From the NCBI GenBank assembly GCA_021029095.1, contig JAJOHG010000058.1:124001-188000 (forward strand): a DNA stretch of 64,000 bases, given 5' to 3'. The position numbers were made by a program, and so were the translations under genes. Of this stretch, positions 1 through 12,225 are shown one piece after another; position 1 is the first letter of the stretch, and every line of letters starts with the position of its first letter. Below the pieces are notes generated by a model. It searched no databases. It was not told the origin of the DNA and saw nothing but the letters and a program-made list of their open reading frames with translations. Source of the DNA: Phellopilus nigrolimitatus (lineage: Eukaryota; Basidiomycota; Agaricomycetes; Hymenochaetales; Hymenochaetaceae).

Positions 1-135
1 GCCGATAAGTAAGCGGGTGGTGAGACAACAGACGGGAGTATAGCAAGAGCAGCGAGCAAGGACCAAGGAAAGGGATAAACAAGCGTGCGTGAAAAAACAA
101 AACAGAGGCGGATATGTGGATGTGCGGTCTAGACT

Positions 136-2738
136 CTAGACAGGCTGGTCGTGGTCGAGCGCCTCTGCGGCTGCTTGCGTGCGCATCATCAGCGCGGACT
201 GAGGCATCGCGTTAGCTCTAGCACCGCGAACAGAAAGAAAGGAATACTACGCACCTCTAGGCTGTATTTTCCCTTGCGCGTCGAGGAATTCACTTCTAGG
301 GATTTACCTAGGAGTCAACCATATGAGCCTTACACCACGTTTCGCCTCGTTACAAAAATAAAACGCACCAGAAAGCACGAGGTCGAAGTGCTTGCGCGCT
401 TCGTCCCTTCTCCCCATGCATGCATGCAGCCGGCCCATCTCAAAGTCTGTCAGCGCGAGAGAAAAAAAGGAAGGCCGATGAGCGGGCGCATCAACGGATT
501 GGAAACAGGGAACACGTACGGGCGTAGTAGACGATCTGGTGGTCCAGCTCGATTTTCGGCCCGCTGTCTAGGACACGCTGCAGGGCGACCATCGCGCGCC
601 CCTCGGCCTCTTCTTGAGTGATTTCTGGCTTTTCGCTCGGGTCCACGATCGCGTGGGGCTCCTACATCGAGGAGAGAAGTTCAGTCAGTCAGGACGACCG
701 AAACAGGCGCGACCCCAACTCACGGGATGCGCGATGTACCGGCAGCACACGCCCTCCAGGAAGCTCGCGAGGCAGAAGTCGTCCCAGTAGCCCTGCCCGC
801 CCTCGTACCCCGCGGGGTCGCCCGCGTGCGCCGCCAGCTTCGCTTGCAGCGCGGCGATGTCTGGCAACATCTTCGCGGCGATGACCGCCGGCGGCGCGCG
901 CGAGATCGCGAGGAAGACGTACCCGTACTCGAGCGCGGGGAGCGCGAGCCGCCCGTTCTGCTTCTTGAACTTGCGCGCCTTCCGCGCGACGAATTTCTGC
1001 GGGGCCGGCGTCAGCGGAACCTTGGCTCCTCTTTGCACATGGAAGACAGAACTGCGGGCCGGCTCACCTCCATCGGGATCGACTTGCCTGCGATCCGCTG
1101 GAGAAGACACGGCAGCTTCTCCAAGAACGCGGACGCCTCTTTGATCCGGTCCTCGCCCCCGAGCTCGATGAGACACGCCGCGATCCCGTACGCGTAGCAC
1201 GCCTTGCTCCACGTCGACTCCGCCTCGAGGCGCCGCCAGCACTGCAGCGCCTGTGCGACGTCCCACAGCGCGAAGTACGCGACGGCCATCTCCCAGTAGC
1301 TGATCTGGTGCAGGTTGCGGTACTGGCTCTGGCTCTCGAGCGCGGCGCGGTAGCGGGCGACCGCGCGCGCGGGCTGCGCGCGCACGAGCGCGAGGCGGCC
1401 CTGCCCGAAGAGGAAGAACACGCCGTTCGGGAAGCGCGCGCTGTTCCACGCGAGGATGCGCGCCGCGCGCGGGACGTCGACGCCCGCGCTCGTGAAGGAG
1501 GAGAGCACGAGGTGGAACATGAGCAGCGACATGTCGCAGATGCTCCGCCGACTTCCTTCGTCCGCCGCGCTGACCGTCGGCTCGTCCGCGTCCGCGCGCC
1601 AGCCGCCCGCCCGGTAGAGCATCGCGAGGCCCTCCTTGCGGTTGCCTTTGAACCCGAAGAGCTCGACGATCGAGAGCAGTCGACCGGGCATGAGACTCAG
1701 GAGGATGTTGGACATCCCCGCGCCCAGGAGCACGCCCGAGCGGAAGTCCGCGTCGATCGACTTGTCCTCGGGCCCTTCGCCCCGCGCACACGCCTCCTCG
1801 TCCGCAGCTGCAAGGTATTTGGAGAGCAGTCGATAAGTGGTGAACGTGGCTCGGAGATTAAGGCTAAAAACCGTCAATTAGTACAATCGCGGTGATAATG
1901 AAAAGGCCACTCACGCCTCCTTGATGAACGAGAGCCAGTCGCCCGAGTACACTATACCCAGCAGAGCCTAGCGCTCCGGTCAATCTTGGTCAAACACGAG
2001 AAGCGGACGTGCCAACCTTTTCGAAGAGCGTCTCCGCGTAGATAAGCTCCGCATGCCGCTCGACGGGCGTCATCGACTTGACCCACCCTACGCCAGACGA
2101 GGAGGACGACCCAACGACAAGGCCGGCCAGGCGGCTCGTGAGCGACGCCGCCCTCTTGCGGTGTTGCTGCGCGACCACGTTGCTATGTCTCGTGTGTCCG
2201 ATGGCCACTAGGAGGTCCTTGTACGACGACGACGACACGGGTGTCAGTCCTACCCCGGACAACTGAGACAATTCCGCGAGCACACACCTCGTCCTCGTAC
2301 GACATGAGCGCCTTGACGCACTGGATCAGCCCATACCCAGACGCGAAGTACAGACGCTCCCTGTCGAGCAGAGCGCGGTCAGCGAGAGCACCATCGCGCG
2401 CACAAAGCGCGCCGGACGCACTTTTGGGGGTCGCTTTCGTGGCAGTACTGCTCGGACTCGACCATGTGCGACGCCAGGAAGAGGTTGAGCGCGTGTTTGA
2501 TGCCCGGGATGTCCTCCAGCGCGCGCTCCTGCGCGTACGCGCCTTCCATCGTCCGCGGCGGCACGGTCGTGTCGGCCGACGTCGTGGACGGCGGCGACCC
2601 AAGCGACGATACGGAGACCGCCGAAACGGAGCGGTCGGTCGACAGCATCGAAGACGTCAGGCTCGCGGTCGTCGGCGTCTCTGACAGCTGCTGGACGTCG
2701 TCGTCGTCGCTGTCCAGGTGTTTCGATGCCATGGACAT
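136..2738 (-). CDS. IML2: Iml2/TTC39-family protein (DUF3808, TPR-like)
   Basis: Ten exons read on the minus strand give a continuous 682-aa protein: 2422-2738, 2288-2360, 2017-2217, 1915-1967, 1068-1863, 724-996, 520-661, 369-446, 255-307 and 136-198. All junctions are in phase; the acceptor at 2218 is AAG, the weakest call. The protein resembles the fungal Iml2 / animal TTC39 family, helical TPR-like proteins; yeast Iml2 is linked to lipid-droplet-dependent clearance of inclusion bodies. Family-like segments are MLSRLMP-type helices (GRLLSIVELFGFKGNR), the YRAALESQSQ to SYWEMAVAYFALWDVAQALQCW TPR pair, and the C-terminal KHFDLVLSGKSLEVN and KYSLESALMMRTQAAAEALD blocks. The N-terminal 60 residues are acidic and Ser/Thr-rich. 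I chose ATG 2738; one two codons downstream is equally possible. The 3' half (1-1390) is duplicated in inverted orientation at 23946-25312. Function is inferred from family only. Confidence 0.85.
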
Positions 2739-3683
2739 GGTGGACGTTGACGGCGACGGCGACGGGCGGCAATGGCATTGGTATAACTGGAGGCGGTGCC
2801 GGCTTCTAAGTGGAATTTCCTCGCTGACCTCGCCCATACAAATGTCTTTAAGATCGCAAAATCCAGAATAAATAAATAAAATGGCATAAATTTTGTGCAG
2901 AGGACTCCTGAGGGGAAAAAAAGGGAGCAGCATAACATTCGCACATGCAGACATGGCATAACCTCGTGGATGCGAGGCACACCGTCGGCAAATACTTTAA
3001 GATCGCGCTCACAACCCTGGCGCAGGCACCACCGACGGCGTCGCGGGTCCGGTCGGCCTCGTAGTCATTTTACACACGGAGTCTTACGCCGCGCACAGGA
3101 GGAGGCCATCGTGCCTTGTTCTCCAGGAGAATCGTAAATCTGAACCTGGAAGTTCGGATCGGCTTTAACACCAAACACGAGCCATGACGAACGGGACGAG
3201 TGTCACTCGGCATCGAGTCATCTTCAACCACGTCGGAGGCGACGGGACTATGGCCCCCACTTTGTTGGATTGCATGGCATTTGCGCAAGAAATTAGAGAC
3301 AGCGGGACGCGTACATACGTAGTAAGCAGTAAGCAGGCCTAGGTAGCAAGAAAACTATGCTGGTATATCTGTATTGGCGGAGAGACTCGAGGGGAAAAAA
3401 TGGACGGACGGCCGGACGGACGGACAAGGGGCGCACGGCCCTGCCGTGCGCGCGAACTCGACGCCGGTCGACGACGGAGTGCGCGGAAGGGATGCAAGCG
3501 TGCAACGCTTGATTACATACAGCTGTGCAGGGTGGGTACGCAGGCTCAGTCCACGCGGAACGGAGAAAGAAAGAGGGAGGGGACCGCACGCACCGTCTAG
3601 CCTAGCCCCCCAAATCAAAGGGAAAATTTTACAAAAACAATAAAACAAAAGAAGATTGAGCGCCGCGCCGCGCCGCGCCGCGC
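2739..3683. other. Intergenic, no confident gene
   Basis: This stretch between the Iml2-like start and the lyase stop contains only short overlapping ORFs of 60-110 codons with no recognisable domain and biased Arg/Ser composition. The segment near 3655-3680 is a GCCGC/GCGCC simple run next to the lyase stop codon. It presumably holds the Iml2 promoter and the lyase 3' end. Confidence 0.5.
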
Positions 3684-4885
3684 CTAGTCGCGCACGACGC
3701 GCCCGAGGAGCGTGCCCTCGCAGCCGTTGCTCAGGAGGACCCACTCGCCGGCCCGCACGTCCGCCGCGCGCACGACGCCCTCCTTCACGAGGCCACGCTC
3801 GAGGAGGTAGCGCCGCACGGTGCCCGGCAGCCCGCCGCAGCGCTCCGCGGGCGTCACCCACGCGCCGTCCCGCCAGAACGCGGCGTTGCGCGCGCTGCCC
3901 TCCGTAATCTCCCCGCGCTCGTTGTACAGCAGCACCTCCTTCGGCTCCGCGCGGTCCTTGAGCCCGCGCCGCGCGCGCGCGGCGTCGCAGTGCGCGCGCG
4001 ACGTCGTCTTGTGCGCGGTGAACGCGGACGCGGGCGTCGGCCGCGTGTCGAGGTAGACGGTGAAGATGGGCGCGGGGAGCGAGGCGGCGGAGGGCGAGGG
4101 GGTGGCGGAGGGGTTGAAGTACGCTGCGCGCAGCAGGTCGCGCGAAAGGCGGCGCGCCGGGCGGACTTCGACGTTCAGGTCGCCCGTAGATGAAAGGAGA
4201 ACGCGCAACTGTAATCAGAGGTAGAAAAAAAAATCAGCTTCCGCTCCATGGAGTTGCTCCATGGCAGCAAAATAGTGTAAAAAAAGCCGATCAAGTTCTC
4301 CCGCTCGTTCTATGCGTCATGCCCCGGCAGGAGCATCGACGCAGCGGTCATCTTGCTTCCGTGCAACGAGTCATGACACGCCCGGCAGCATCGGTGATAC
4401 GGCGCGATGCGCATAGATGAATCAAAGAGATGCATCGAAGACACATCCTCTTACACGCAGAGAACTTCTAGACGCAAGAACGGCCTCGAATAGAGCCTAT
4501 CGAGCCTATCGGAGCTCACAGCGGGCCCGCCACCTTCCGAATGAATGCACGAGACGAGGATCGCCTGGTCTGCTTTGTCGGGCGAAACAAACATAGAGAG
4601 TGAACTCACTCCAAGGCCTTTCTCTTTGTCCGGCAGGCCGCACTCCATGACCGTCTGGTCGCACATGTGTCTGAGGCGCTCGGAGACGCCGCAGGCCTTC
4701 ATCGTCTGCACGGCGCGCGTCCAGCCGAACTTTGTCGCGGCCGCGACGAGCCGGTCGACGTGGTAGACGAAAAGGAGGTAGGGCAGTTCGATGCCATTGA
4801 CTTCGGTGTTGTACGGCGCGGTGAGGAGCTTGGGGTCGTACCGAAAGGAGGTGAAGAGGTCGTAGTCTGGGCTGGGTACAGGCAT
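3684..4885 (-). CDS. ABZ2: 4-amino-4-deoxychorismate lyase (class IV PLP aminotransferase fold)
   Basis: Two exons, 4610-4885 and 3684-4208, joined in phase 0 (donor GTGAGT, acceptor TTACAG), encode 266 aa. The enzyme converts 4-amino-4-deoxychorismate to para-aminobenzoate and pyruvate, the pABA step of folate synthesis. Exon 1 carries the fungal N-terminus YDLFTSFRYDP with PYLLFVYHVDRL. Exon 2 carries the expected PLP lysine in AHKTTSR (about residue 153) and the class IV signature NERGEITEGSARN followed by WVTP and GLPGTVRRYLLERG. The gene looks intact with a usual length for the fungal family. The 401-nt intron is unusually long for this genome and holds no ORF of note. The neighbouring genes are unrelated. 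An alternative is another class IV aminotransferase (branched-chain or D-amino acid), but the short size and N-terminus favour the lyase. Confidence 0.87.
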
Positions 4886-5890
4886 GGTGAAGATGAAAGA
4901 TGAAGAGGAGGATAAGATGCGAGTTTAGATATGGCTTGCGAATTGAAAGGAGATGGTAGTGGCTCAAAGCAAAGAGAGAAACGGCGTGCACATGGGCTCG
5001 CGACTTATTTTTGAGACTGCACGATGCTGCGCGTCCGCAAAGAGAGTGATGATGGCGGGTTGATGGTAAGAATCGTAAAAATGGATTTTTATTTTTTTAT
5101 TTTTTTATTTTCTTATTTTTATTTGTTTTGTTTCCCTGCAAATTTCCCGGGTGAAAAGGCTAAATGACTCATTATATCGCCTAAGTAATTTCCCAATTTA
5201 GGCTGGACTTCGGCCGGCAGCTGGCGTTCGACGCCCTTTTTCTAAATCTCATAACATAACTTGAAACTTGAAACTCGAAATTCGCCAAGCAAATGCAGAG
5301 TACATAGAGCAAAAATATAACGCGTAGACACAACCTTGAGGTCCGTTTCCGTAGGTGATTGGTATTCTGCTGACGCGAGGACAGTACGCTACAAAAGAGG
5401 GTACAAATCTCGAAAGTATGTAACATGTGCGTGTCGGACAGCGCATGCGGATCCGTGCCAGCATGTACACGTCTTTCCATGTCGGCGACGCGCCCAAGAT
5501 CCTCTCTCGTCGCGAAGGGGGAGCCGGAGAACACCCAGTCCCGTTCGGTAGCCAAGCCTCCGCCACCCGACACGTCACTCGGCAAAAACCGCGCTCTCGG
5601 GGAAGGTGTTCGTATATCCCGTCTTCGATCACAGAAATTGGAGGCAAAGCTCCCGAACAGAGCCAACGAAGGGCGTGGCCGGCGTGCGAACACCGATGCT
5701 CTGCGTCGGACACGTCATTAGACGTCAGCCACACATCGCTTGTCTGATGAGTATCTCATGAGCAGATTGATGAGTGCGGATGATTTCGTTTGTGGCGCCT
5801 GAACGTATAGGCGCGCAAAATACATGTACACGTCTGCAGCTATCGTTGATACACCTGCCCCATCGCTCTGCAGAAGAATAGCACCGCACG
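4886..5890. other. Intergenic, AT-run and no supported gene
   Basis: The lyase promoter side (4886-5080) is followed by a T-rich tract at about 5085-5130 of repeated ATTTTT. ORFs in 5181-5747 overlap on both strands in several frames and none shows a domain or consistent splicing. I searched it for a short CaaX pheromone precursor beside the STE3 gene and saw none. Confidence 0.5.
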
Positions 5891-7321
5891 TCAATGGACT
5901 CGACGGGCGCCCTTTTCCGAGTCTACGGCCGGCAGCTTGTATTCCCCGCTGCCTTGGCTGACGCTGTCCGAGGAATGCATCGTTTCGCTAGCGGAGATTT
6001 GTGTGCTTCGACACGCCGCAGGGACATTAGCATAAGCAGGTTTTATGTTCGAGAGCTGAGAAACGCACCGGCAAATAACGGCGGATTCCATAGCCGCGTC
6101 TGCCGCGACTGCAGCAGTCTTGAACTCCATCACCATCTGCGGCACCGCGGCTCCGCCCTTCTCCCCCCGCACCAGCCCGCACAGGCGAAGAGCCCGCGCG
6201 TAGTCCGCGCGCGCCTCGCGCGACAGGCCGAAGACACGAAGAGCACGAGCGCGCAGCACGGCGACACCCACGCGTTCCAGCGGAGCGTCGCCGCGGCCCG
6301 AGGGCCGCCGCGCCACGCGGCCGCGGGGACCTGCGCGATGCGCGCGAAGCCGGCGTGCACGGCCACCCAGCCCGTCCAGGGCACGACGGGCCCGACCTGC
6401 GTCGCGTTGGCCCACACGAGGAAGGCGCTGCACGGCACGGTCAGGGCCGCGTCGACGCACCCGAGCGCGAGCACCCGGCAGAAGCGCCTGTAGGGCACGT
6501 CGGGGTCGCTCGCTATCATTTCGTTCAGGGCCTTGCGCCGCTCGAGGTACGAACGGACAATAAATCCTAAGGAAGCCCGAGTCGTTTAAGTTCAATCTAG
6601 AGTCAGAGGTTTGACGGTCTACCAGTATACCATCGAAATCGAGCCGATAACCAGGGGCTATGCTAGTAAAAGGACATATGCCAGCTGCTGTGTTTACGAT
6701 CGCAGGCTGGCACCCGACTTCTTCAAAGATGTTGAAACGATGGCCTTGCACGATATAGGCTGCGCATTGACAAGCGAGCATAAATTGTGCGACTACAAGT
6801 ATTGGATTGGATTTAAATGCTCACATAGAACAATGTTAAGCAAGGGAAGCCCGAGGACAATCGCCAGATCAAAAAGTGTCGCCCTTCGTTTCTGTGGCCA
6901 AACCTCTAAGTAAGTAAGACATTAAGACAAAATATTGTCTGGCCAACCTCATAATACGTAGATGCGACTGAACCTCGGAGATGGACGATGTGGAAGATGC
7001 GCCTCGTCATTGTCAGAGATGCGGCTGGCACAGCAATAGCCTCCCCGATAAATATTCTGACGCCTGAAAATACCGTCAGGATCTCGCTCTTCGTAAAAAA
7101 ACGACAAGCTCACTGATATCGCACCAAACAGGCGCAACGACGTCGGCGTTATCTCTCCATACGATCGCATTGACAGCGTGGGCGAGACAGGACAGCGAGA
7201 CCCAGACAGCGTACATCCATACCCCAGTGTTCCAGTGCGTAAACAGAGAACGAAGCGGGAGCAAAACGAGAAAAGCACACAGAAAGTTGACCAGCGGGAG
7301 GAGCGGGTAGGATGGGTCCAT
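5891..7321 (-). CDS. STE3: STE3-type mating-pheromone receptor (GPCR) with one apparent frameshift
   Basis: Exons on the minus strand are 7114-7321, 6974-7063, 6825-6905, 6698-6759, 6623-6662 and 5891-6566, with introns of about 50 nt and matching phases. The translation follows the fungal class D receptor pattern: MDPSYPLLPLVNFLCAFLV (TM1), NAIVW and APVWCDIS (TM2-3), AVPAASLTMTRRIFHI, RRATLFDLAIVLGLPLL (TM4), YIVQGHRFNIFEEVGCQPA, FIVRSYLERRKALNEM, PYRRFCRVLALG (TM6 side), then RWNAWVSPCCALVLFV and FGLSREARADYARALR (TM7 end). The last two blocks lie in different frames: one T appears to be missing near 6235. It could be a sequencing error or a young pseudogene. The cytoplasmic tail after TM7 is short and ends at 5891. 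Such receptors bind farnesylated peptide pheromones and signal through a G protein. Whether this is the mating-type receptor or a non-mating paralogue cannot be told here. Confidence 0.85.
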
Positions 7322-8183
7322 CGCGTAGGAGGTGCGTGAAACCCGAATCCGTGCAGTTTCAGAGACGACGAACGACAGGAGGGATACAGCCAGCAGACAC
7401 TGGATCAAGGGAGGCCCGAACAGCGTCCGGCTAGCACGAGATCGACAACCAGAAATACATGTGTAAAACAAACCTCTACAAACGCGACAGGCTTGTCAAC
7501 GGTCTTAGAGTATCTTAAGCGCTGGTTGTATTCAGTCCGCGGAGTCTGTACAGCGCTAAGGCATTTCGCAAGCCCACGTCATTTCATCGAAGATCCCATG
7601 ATCAAAGACGGGATCAGAGGGGAGCAAGTAGAGCTTTCCGAGCGAGGGACAAGGCTGATAGCCTCAAGCTGTATGATAGCACAGCTTGGAAAATTGAACG
7701 GATTGATGGCCCTTGCATACAAATGCGCCCAGTCTTAGTTGAGGCAGTAGACGAGGAGAGAACTTGAAGAAATGCAATGCGCCGCCACGAACACGATGCG
7801 CTCCTAAGACGCGCCTGGCACACCTTGCGTGTCTTTTTCACGTTGCTATAGCACGTCCCAGCACCAACCTACCCTAGACTCTGTCGATTTCGCCGTCCTT
7901 ACTGTACTTGTGCCGAATCCGCGACTACCCGAGTCTGAATTGAAAGTGTCCAAGGAAAAAGTTTTGTGCACAAATCTAGTGCTAACAGTTATTCGCCACC
8001 AACAGACAGAGCTGAGGAAGAAAGGGGAAAAGCACACATGGGTGTGTCTTTTTGATGAGATATGGACCAATGGTGCTTGATGTGGCGAGGTGTATTTGGT
8101 CATGCTTGGCTAAGTCGGAGTTCGATCGAGTACGCGTGCTCGAGCGCGTTTACTGGGTTACTAAACGATCAGACTATGTAGTC
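7322..8183. other. Intergenic, no confident gene
   Basis: The stretch holds the receptor upstream region and several short ORFs (for example 7493-7738, 81 codons, ending CAQS) with no recognisable similarity. No exon structure or pheromone-precursor motif could be supported. Confidence 0.45.
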
Positions 8184-8279
8184 AAGGCAAGGCACCTTGA
8201 CACTAAATTACTATATTTGGACGAGCCATCATTGATTCTCGTCCAAATCGAGTAATTTGGTGTCAAGGTACCTTGCCTT
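8184..8279. repeat. Imperfect inverted repeat (41-bp arms, 14-bp loop)
   Basis: The left arm 8184-8224 and the right arm 8239-8279 are reverse complements with about three mismatches, two of them G-T type. The loop is 8225-8238. The arms begin AAGGCAAGG and end TTTGGACGA. It lies about 135 bp upstream of the permease start codon, so it could be a small fold-back element or a structured 5' region. I saw no clear target duplication. Confidence 0.8.
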
Positions 8280-8414
8280 GCCTTCCGGCAGCACTACCCC
8301 CATCCCTAATACATTGCCATGTGAGCGCGTTTTAGGAATACGAAATGCAAATAGATCGCATTGGCGCTTTTTTTGTCTTGGCTGGTCTAATCGTGCACAA
8401 CGACGTCGACAACA

Positions 8415-10853
8415 ATGAACTCCGTCGTGAAAAGGACGCCGGACACCGAGCAGTTCAGTCCCGACGCTCCAGCGGACGACAACTTCAAAAAGGATGACGA
8501 GCAGGCGGATGCTGTCTCAGAATCTATCTCAGACAGTGTCGGCGCGCAAAACTCAAAGGAGGAGCGCAAGCTGGTCAGGAAGCTCGACGGGCGCATTCTT
8601 CCCATCGCCTGCTTGATGTATCTCTTTGCCTGTGAGCTGCTTTATTACAAGTCACCTCAAAGTCACCTTACGCGCTCGTAATTTTGTGCGTTAGTCCTCG
8701 ATCGCTCGAATCTGGGAAATGCGCGTCTGCAAGGACTGCCCCAGGATGTGCTACACGGCGACCCCACTGGCATCTTGTTCGACTGGATCAACTCGGCGTT
8801 TTTCTTCTCTTATGTATGTCGACGGACCTCTAGTCGAGTCTTTGCTTTCCGCCTTGCGCCCTTCTTTCGACTTTCGGAATTTGATGTAATCGTTGGCCCG
8901 TGTTCAGATCCTCTGCCAAGTCCCCGCAACGGTCACCTCGAAACTCTTCTTCCCGCCGCGTCTCTGGCTTGGCACAGCGGCGATTGGGTGGGGGATTTGT
9001 TCGACACTGATGGTCAGCAGAACTTTATTTGATTATTATTTATGCTCCTCGAAAACCGGCTGAATTGCGGAACAGTCGACTGGATTCAACTTCTCTGGCT
9101 TATTGGTCGCTCGCATCGGTCTGGGCGTTTTCGAGGCGGGCTTCGGCCCTGGTATTCCCGTCTACTTGTGTGCGTCGAAATTGAATGTCTTCAGGCAACT
9201 CGCGTTGACGTCACCTCTTCCCAATATACTCAGCCTATTTCTACACAAAACACGAAATGGGACTGCGCATGGCGTACTGGTTCGGATTCGCCGCCGTCGC
9301 GGGCGCATTTGGCGGGCTCATCGCGTTCGGCGTCCAACACGCCCACGCAGCCGTCGCGGACTGGCGCCTTTTGTTCATCATCGAGGTGATTTCTGTTCTA
9401 TTTTACAAAATATTATGGACGAATGAAAGCTAACACCGGACTGCGCTTTGCACAGGGCATACCCGCCATCCTCATGGGCTTCATCGCGCTCGTCTTTCTT
9501 CCAGACCGGCCGGAGATGACGAGCTTCCTCACGGAGGGCGAGCGCAAGATCGCCGTTGCTCGTATGAACCGCGCGACCAGCGGCGATACCGGGCTTGTAC
9601 TCAACAAGGGTAAGCAGCGTCTAGCTCGTAAAACCTCTCAAATTGAATTGCATCCTGCTAGCCCATGTCTGGGCTGCGCTCCGGGACTGGAGGGTACGTC
9701 TTTGTTTTGAATAGCTAGCTATGGTTCTTAGTATTTGTCCATTTGGTACAGGTTTATGTCGGAGGTGTGATTTATTTCGGCCTTAACTGTGCTCTCGCGT
9801 CTATCTCTGCCTTCCTGCCTACTATTATCCAGACATTTGGCTTCAGTGCGTCCCTTCCGCTGCCAGTTATTAAATGGACTCCTAATGTTTCGGCCGATGG
9901 TGATATAGCGACTGCGATCACACAGCTGCTCACCGTCCCGCCGTACGCGGTCGCTGCAGTCGTGATCACCATCACTTCGTATGCGTCCGACAGGATGCAA
10001 AATCGGGGGCTATTCATGATCGGAGCGAATATGGTCGGAGGGTTTGGATATCTGTAAGTACGCATCACTGTTTAGAAGAGATTATGAAGAAGAGGGTTCT
10101 TCCGTCTTCCTTCTCTCATCTGGGAAGGCTCCTCCTGGTTGTTCCCACGAACGTGCACGCGCGCTATTTTGCCGTATTTTGCATCACGAGTGGGACGTAT
10201 ACAACCATCGGGCTCATCATTGCATGGTGTGCGTATCTTCTTCCCACAGACAGACTTAACAGGACAGTCATTGACTGAGGGGTGTATTCTCCAGTTGCAC
10301 ATAACCTCGGCTCGGAGTCGAAGCGCGCGGCAGGCATTCCGATGTTCAACGCTATTGGACAGTGCGGGAGCATCCTCGGGTCGCATATATACCCCACGAC
10401 GGACGGGCCGCGATACATGTGCGTCTTCCTTTGACTATAAGCTTTGCAAGATCGCTCTGATCGTTTGTGTTCCGCCTGGCTTCGAATGAATATTGCAGTA
10501 TGGGGTTCGCTGGTATGTTCGATCTGTGACTGAGTGAGATTGGAGAACTGATGAGCTGTTTACAGTGACCTGCGCTCTCCAATTCCTCGGCGCGGTCTGT
10601 GCACTTCTCCTCTCGGTAAAACTTTTCTTTCTTTTTGACGAGTTGGCATTGAGTGCGTCCGGTGCAGATGTCGTACCACTGGGACAACCGCCGGCGCGAC
10701 CGCCTGTACGGACGTCCCGAGCCCGAGGCGAAGGTCGACACGTCCGAGCTAGCTGACAAGGTGCGGCAGGTTCTTTTTCGTATTACGGGCAATTGTGCTG
10801 ACGATTGACCTTCTGTCGGAAAAAAGGCGCCCGATTTCCGATATCTTCTCTGA
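8415..10853 (+). CDS. MFS permease, anion:cation symporter (Dal5/Tna1-like) family
   Basis: Fifteen exons give an uninterrupted 506-aa protein: 8415-8631, 8695-8813, 8908-9012, 9076-9169, 9234-9385, 9456-9609, 9662-9693, 9752-9845, 9909-10053, 10128-10228, 10295-10418, 10499-10512, 10566-10615, 10668-10760 and 10827-10853. Every phase matches. Family marks include the cytoplasmic KLVRKLDGRILPIACLMYL entry to TM1, FLDRSNLGNARLQGL, the TM4 block VARIGLGVFEAGFGPGIPVYL, KHEMGLRMAYWFG, the central loop FLPDRPEMTSFLTEGERK, QLLTVPPYAV, and the late motif GIPMFNAIGQCGSILGSHIYP with DGPRYIMG. These fit the fungal allantoate/nicotinate-type plasma-membrane transporters; the substrate is not determinable from sequence. 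The N-terminal 50 residues are polar and acidic. Exon 12 is only 14 nt. The gene appears intact. Confidence 0.9.
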
Positions 10854-11285
10854 CGATGGTGGATCTGCCGGGACGTGAATATGTGTATGTTACGATTTTG
10901 CTGTACGTGTAGTGGCCGCAATGAATGGGATTATGGTTCAAAGGTAAGGTATGCGTCAGGCTTTACCTGTTTGATCGGAAGAAGGTTTATACTTCTCCAA
11001 AAGCGACCCCAGGGTTCTGAGAAACATGCCGGCTTGGGTTCTGCGTGTTGAGTACTCACAACGAATGAATGACCTTAGATAAGAATTTGTGATTGTCAGA
11101 GCTAGAACCTGCGGGCTTATGCACCAAGCCACACATGCAATGGAGCCAATCACTCTGCCGCATAATGGGTCACTGTATTCCTGTAAAGAAACTTATCACA
11201 GAGCATCTTTATATATTTGTCCTAATCTATGCCAAACTACTAATGATGTGCTTATTGAAAAGCAGATTGGGTCAAAAGATGTGCT
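10854..11285. other. Permease 3' flank and outer edge of the left duplication arm
   Basis: No gene is visible. From about 11109 the sequence matches, in inverted orientation, the segment ending near 38245 and, in direct orientation, the segment starting near 25755. Position 11109 is therefore the outer breakpoint of the left repeat arm. Confidence 0.6.
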
Positions 11286-12225
11286 CTAGTCAAAATATTG
11301 AATGACGAGAGATTGGGAGCCGTCGGTCAAGAAATAAAGAGCTCCACTGTAAAATTCCATAGCTACAAAAGAACCTCTTTCTACTGTCAATTCATTCAAT
11401 ACCAGATCTTTCTCATCAGAGATAGTAGCGAGTGCCCATCCGTTCTGCCAGTAGCCACCCGACATCAATGTTGAGCCAATCTGTGACGGTGCTTCTGGAA
11501 AGTCATAAGAGCGAGACTGTTCATGTAGCTTCGACTGAAAATTCCTGAGGTGTGTGAGGTCTGGAAGGCCATCATTTAAGAGTGGAGCCCGCAAAAGAAA
11601 AGAATCCACCACAAAGACTCTTTGTTCGGTTCTTATATCCTCTCCAGTTTGCGATACTGTCATCAGGAAAAACCAAAATGCAATATACTCAATTGGAAAG
11701 ATATATGGTGATATATGGTGCTATATACTTTAAAACCGGCACTATATAGCAATATATAGAGTATATTGCATATATAGTGGTATATCACCACTAGGATCAA
11801 TTATATAGTGAAGATAGTGCTATCTAGTTTGGTCACAGTAATATATATTACAATATAGCTCAAGTTTTTTGGTATATAGCAGTAAATAGTGCAATGTTTG
11901 GTATATACAGTACAATTCCTTTTCCTTGCTTCAAAGTACGAGCAAAATAATTTACAATCCATCCAACACTTCCGGGAATTGCCGAGCCGCTGGTGCCCAA
12001 TGCGGATGTCATTTGACGGGGCGTCCTCACCGCACGCACAGGCACTTCGTCACCGCAGCATACGACGCGCTCGCCCTCAGACGTGCACGCGATTCCGGGA
12101 CAAGCCGCCCCAGCCGCGTCCATCTGCGTCTACCCAACCCAACCCCTCCCCCTCTCACACATGACACGCCGCCGGATGCCGCCTCGCACGCCTCACCGCG
12201 CTTTTGGCCCAGAAGCGCTCGAGCC

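Noticed and set aside
685..1791. Long Arg-rich ORFs overlapping the Iml2, hydrolase and methyltransferase genes in other frames
   Set aside because: They are shadows of GC-rich coding sequence, with biased composition and no domains.
7493..7738. 81-codon ORF ending CAQS beside the STE3 receptor, considered as a pheromone precursor
   Set aside because: The CaaX position has Gln instead of an aliphatic residue, and the ORF lacks the usual short acidic precursor layout. No other CaaX candidate was seen in the intergenic stretches scanned beside the receptor.
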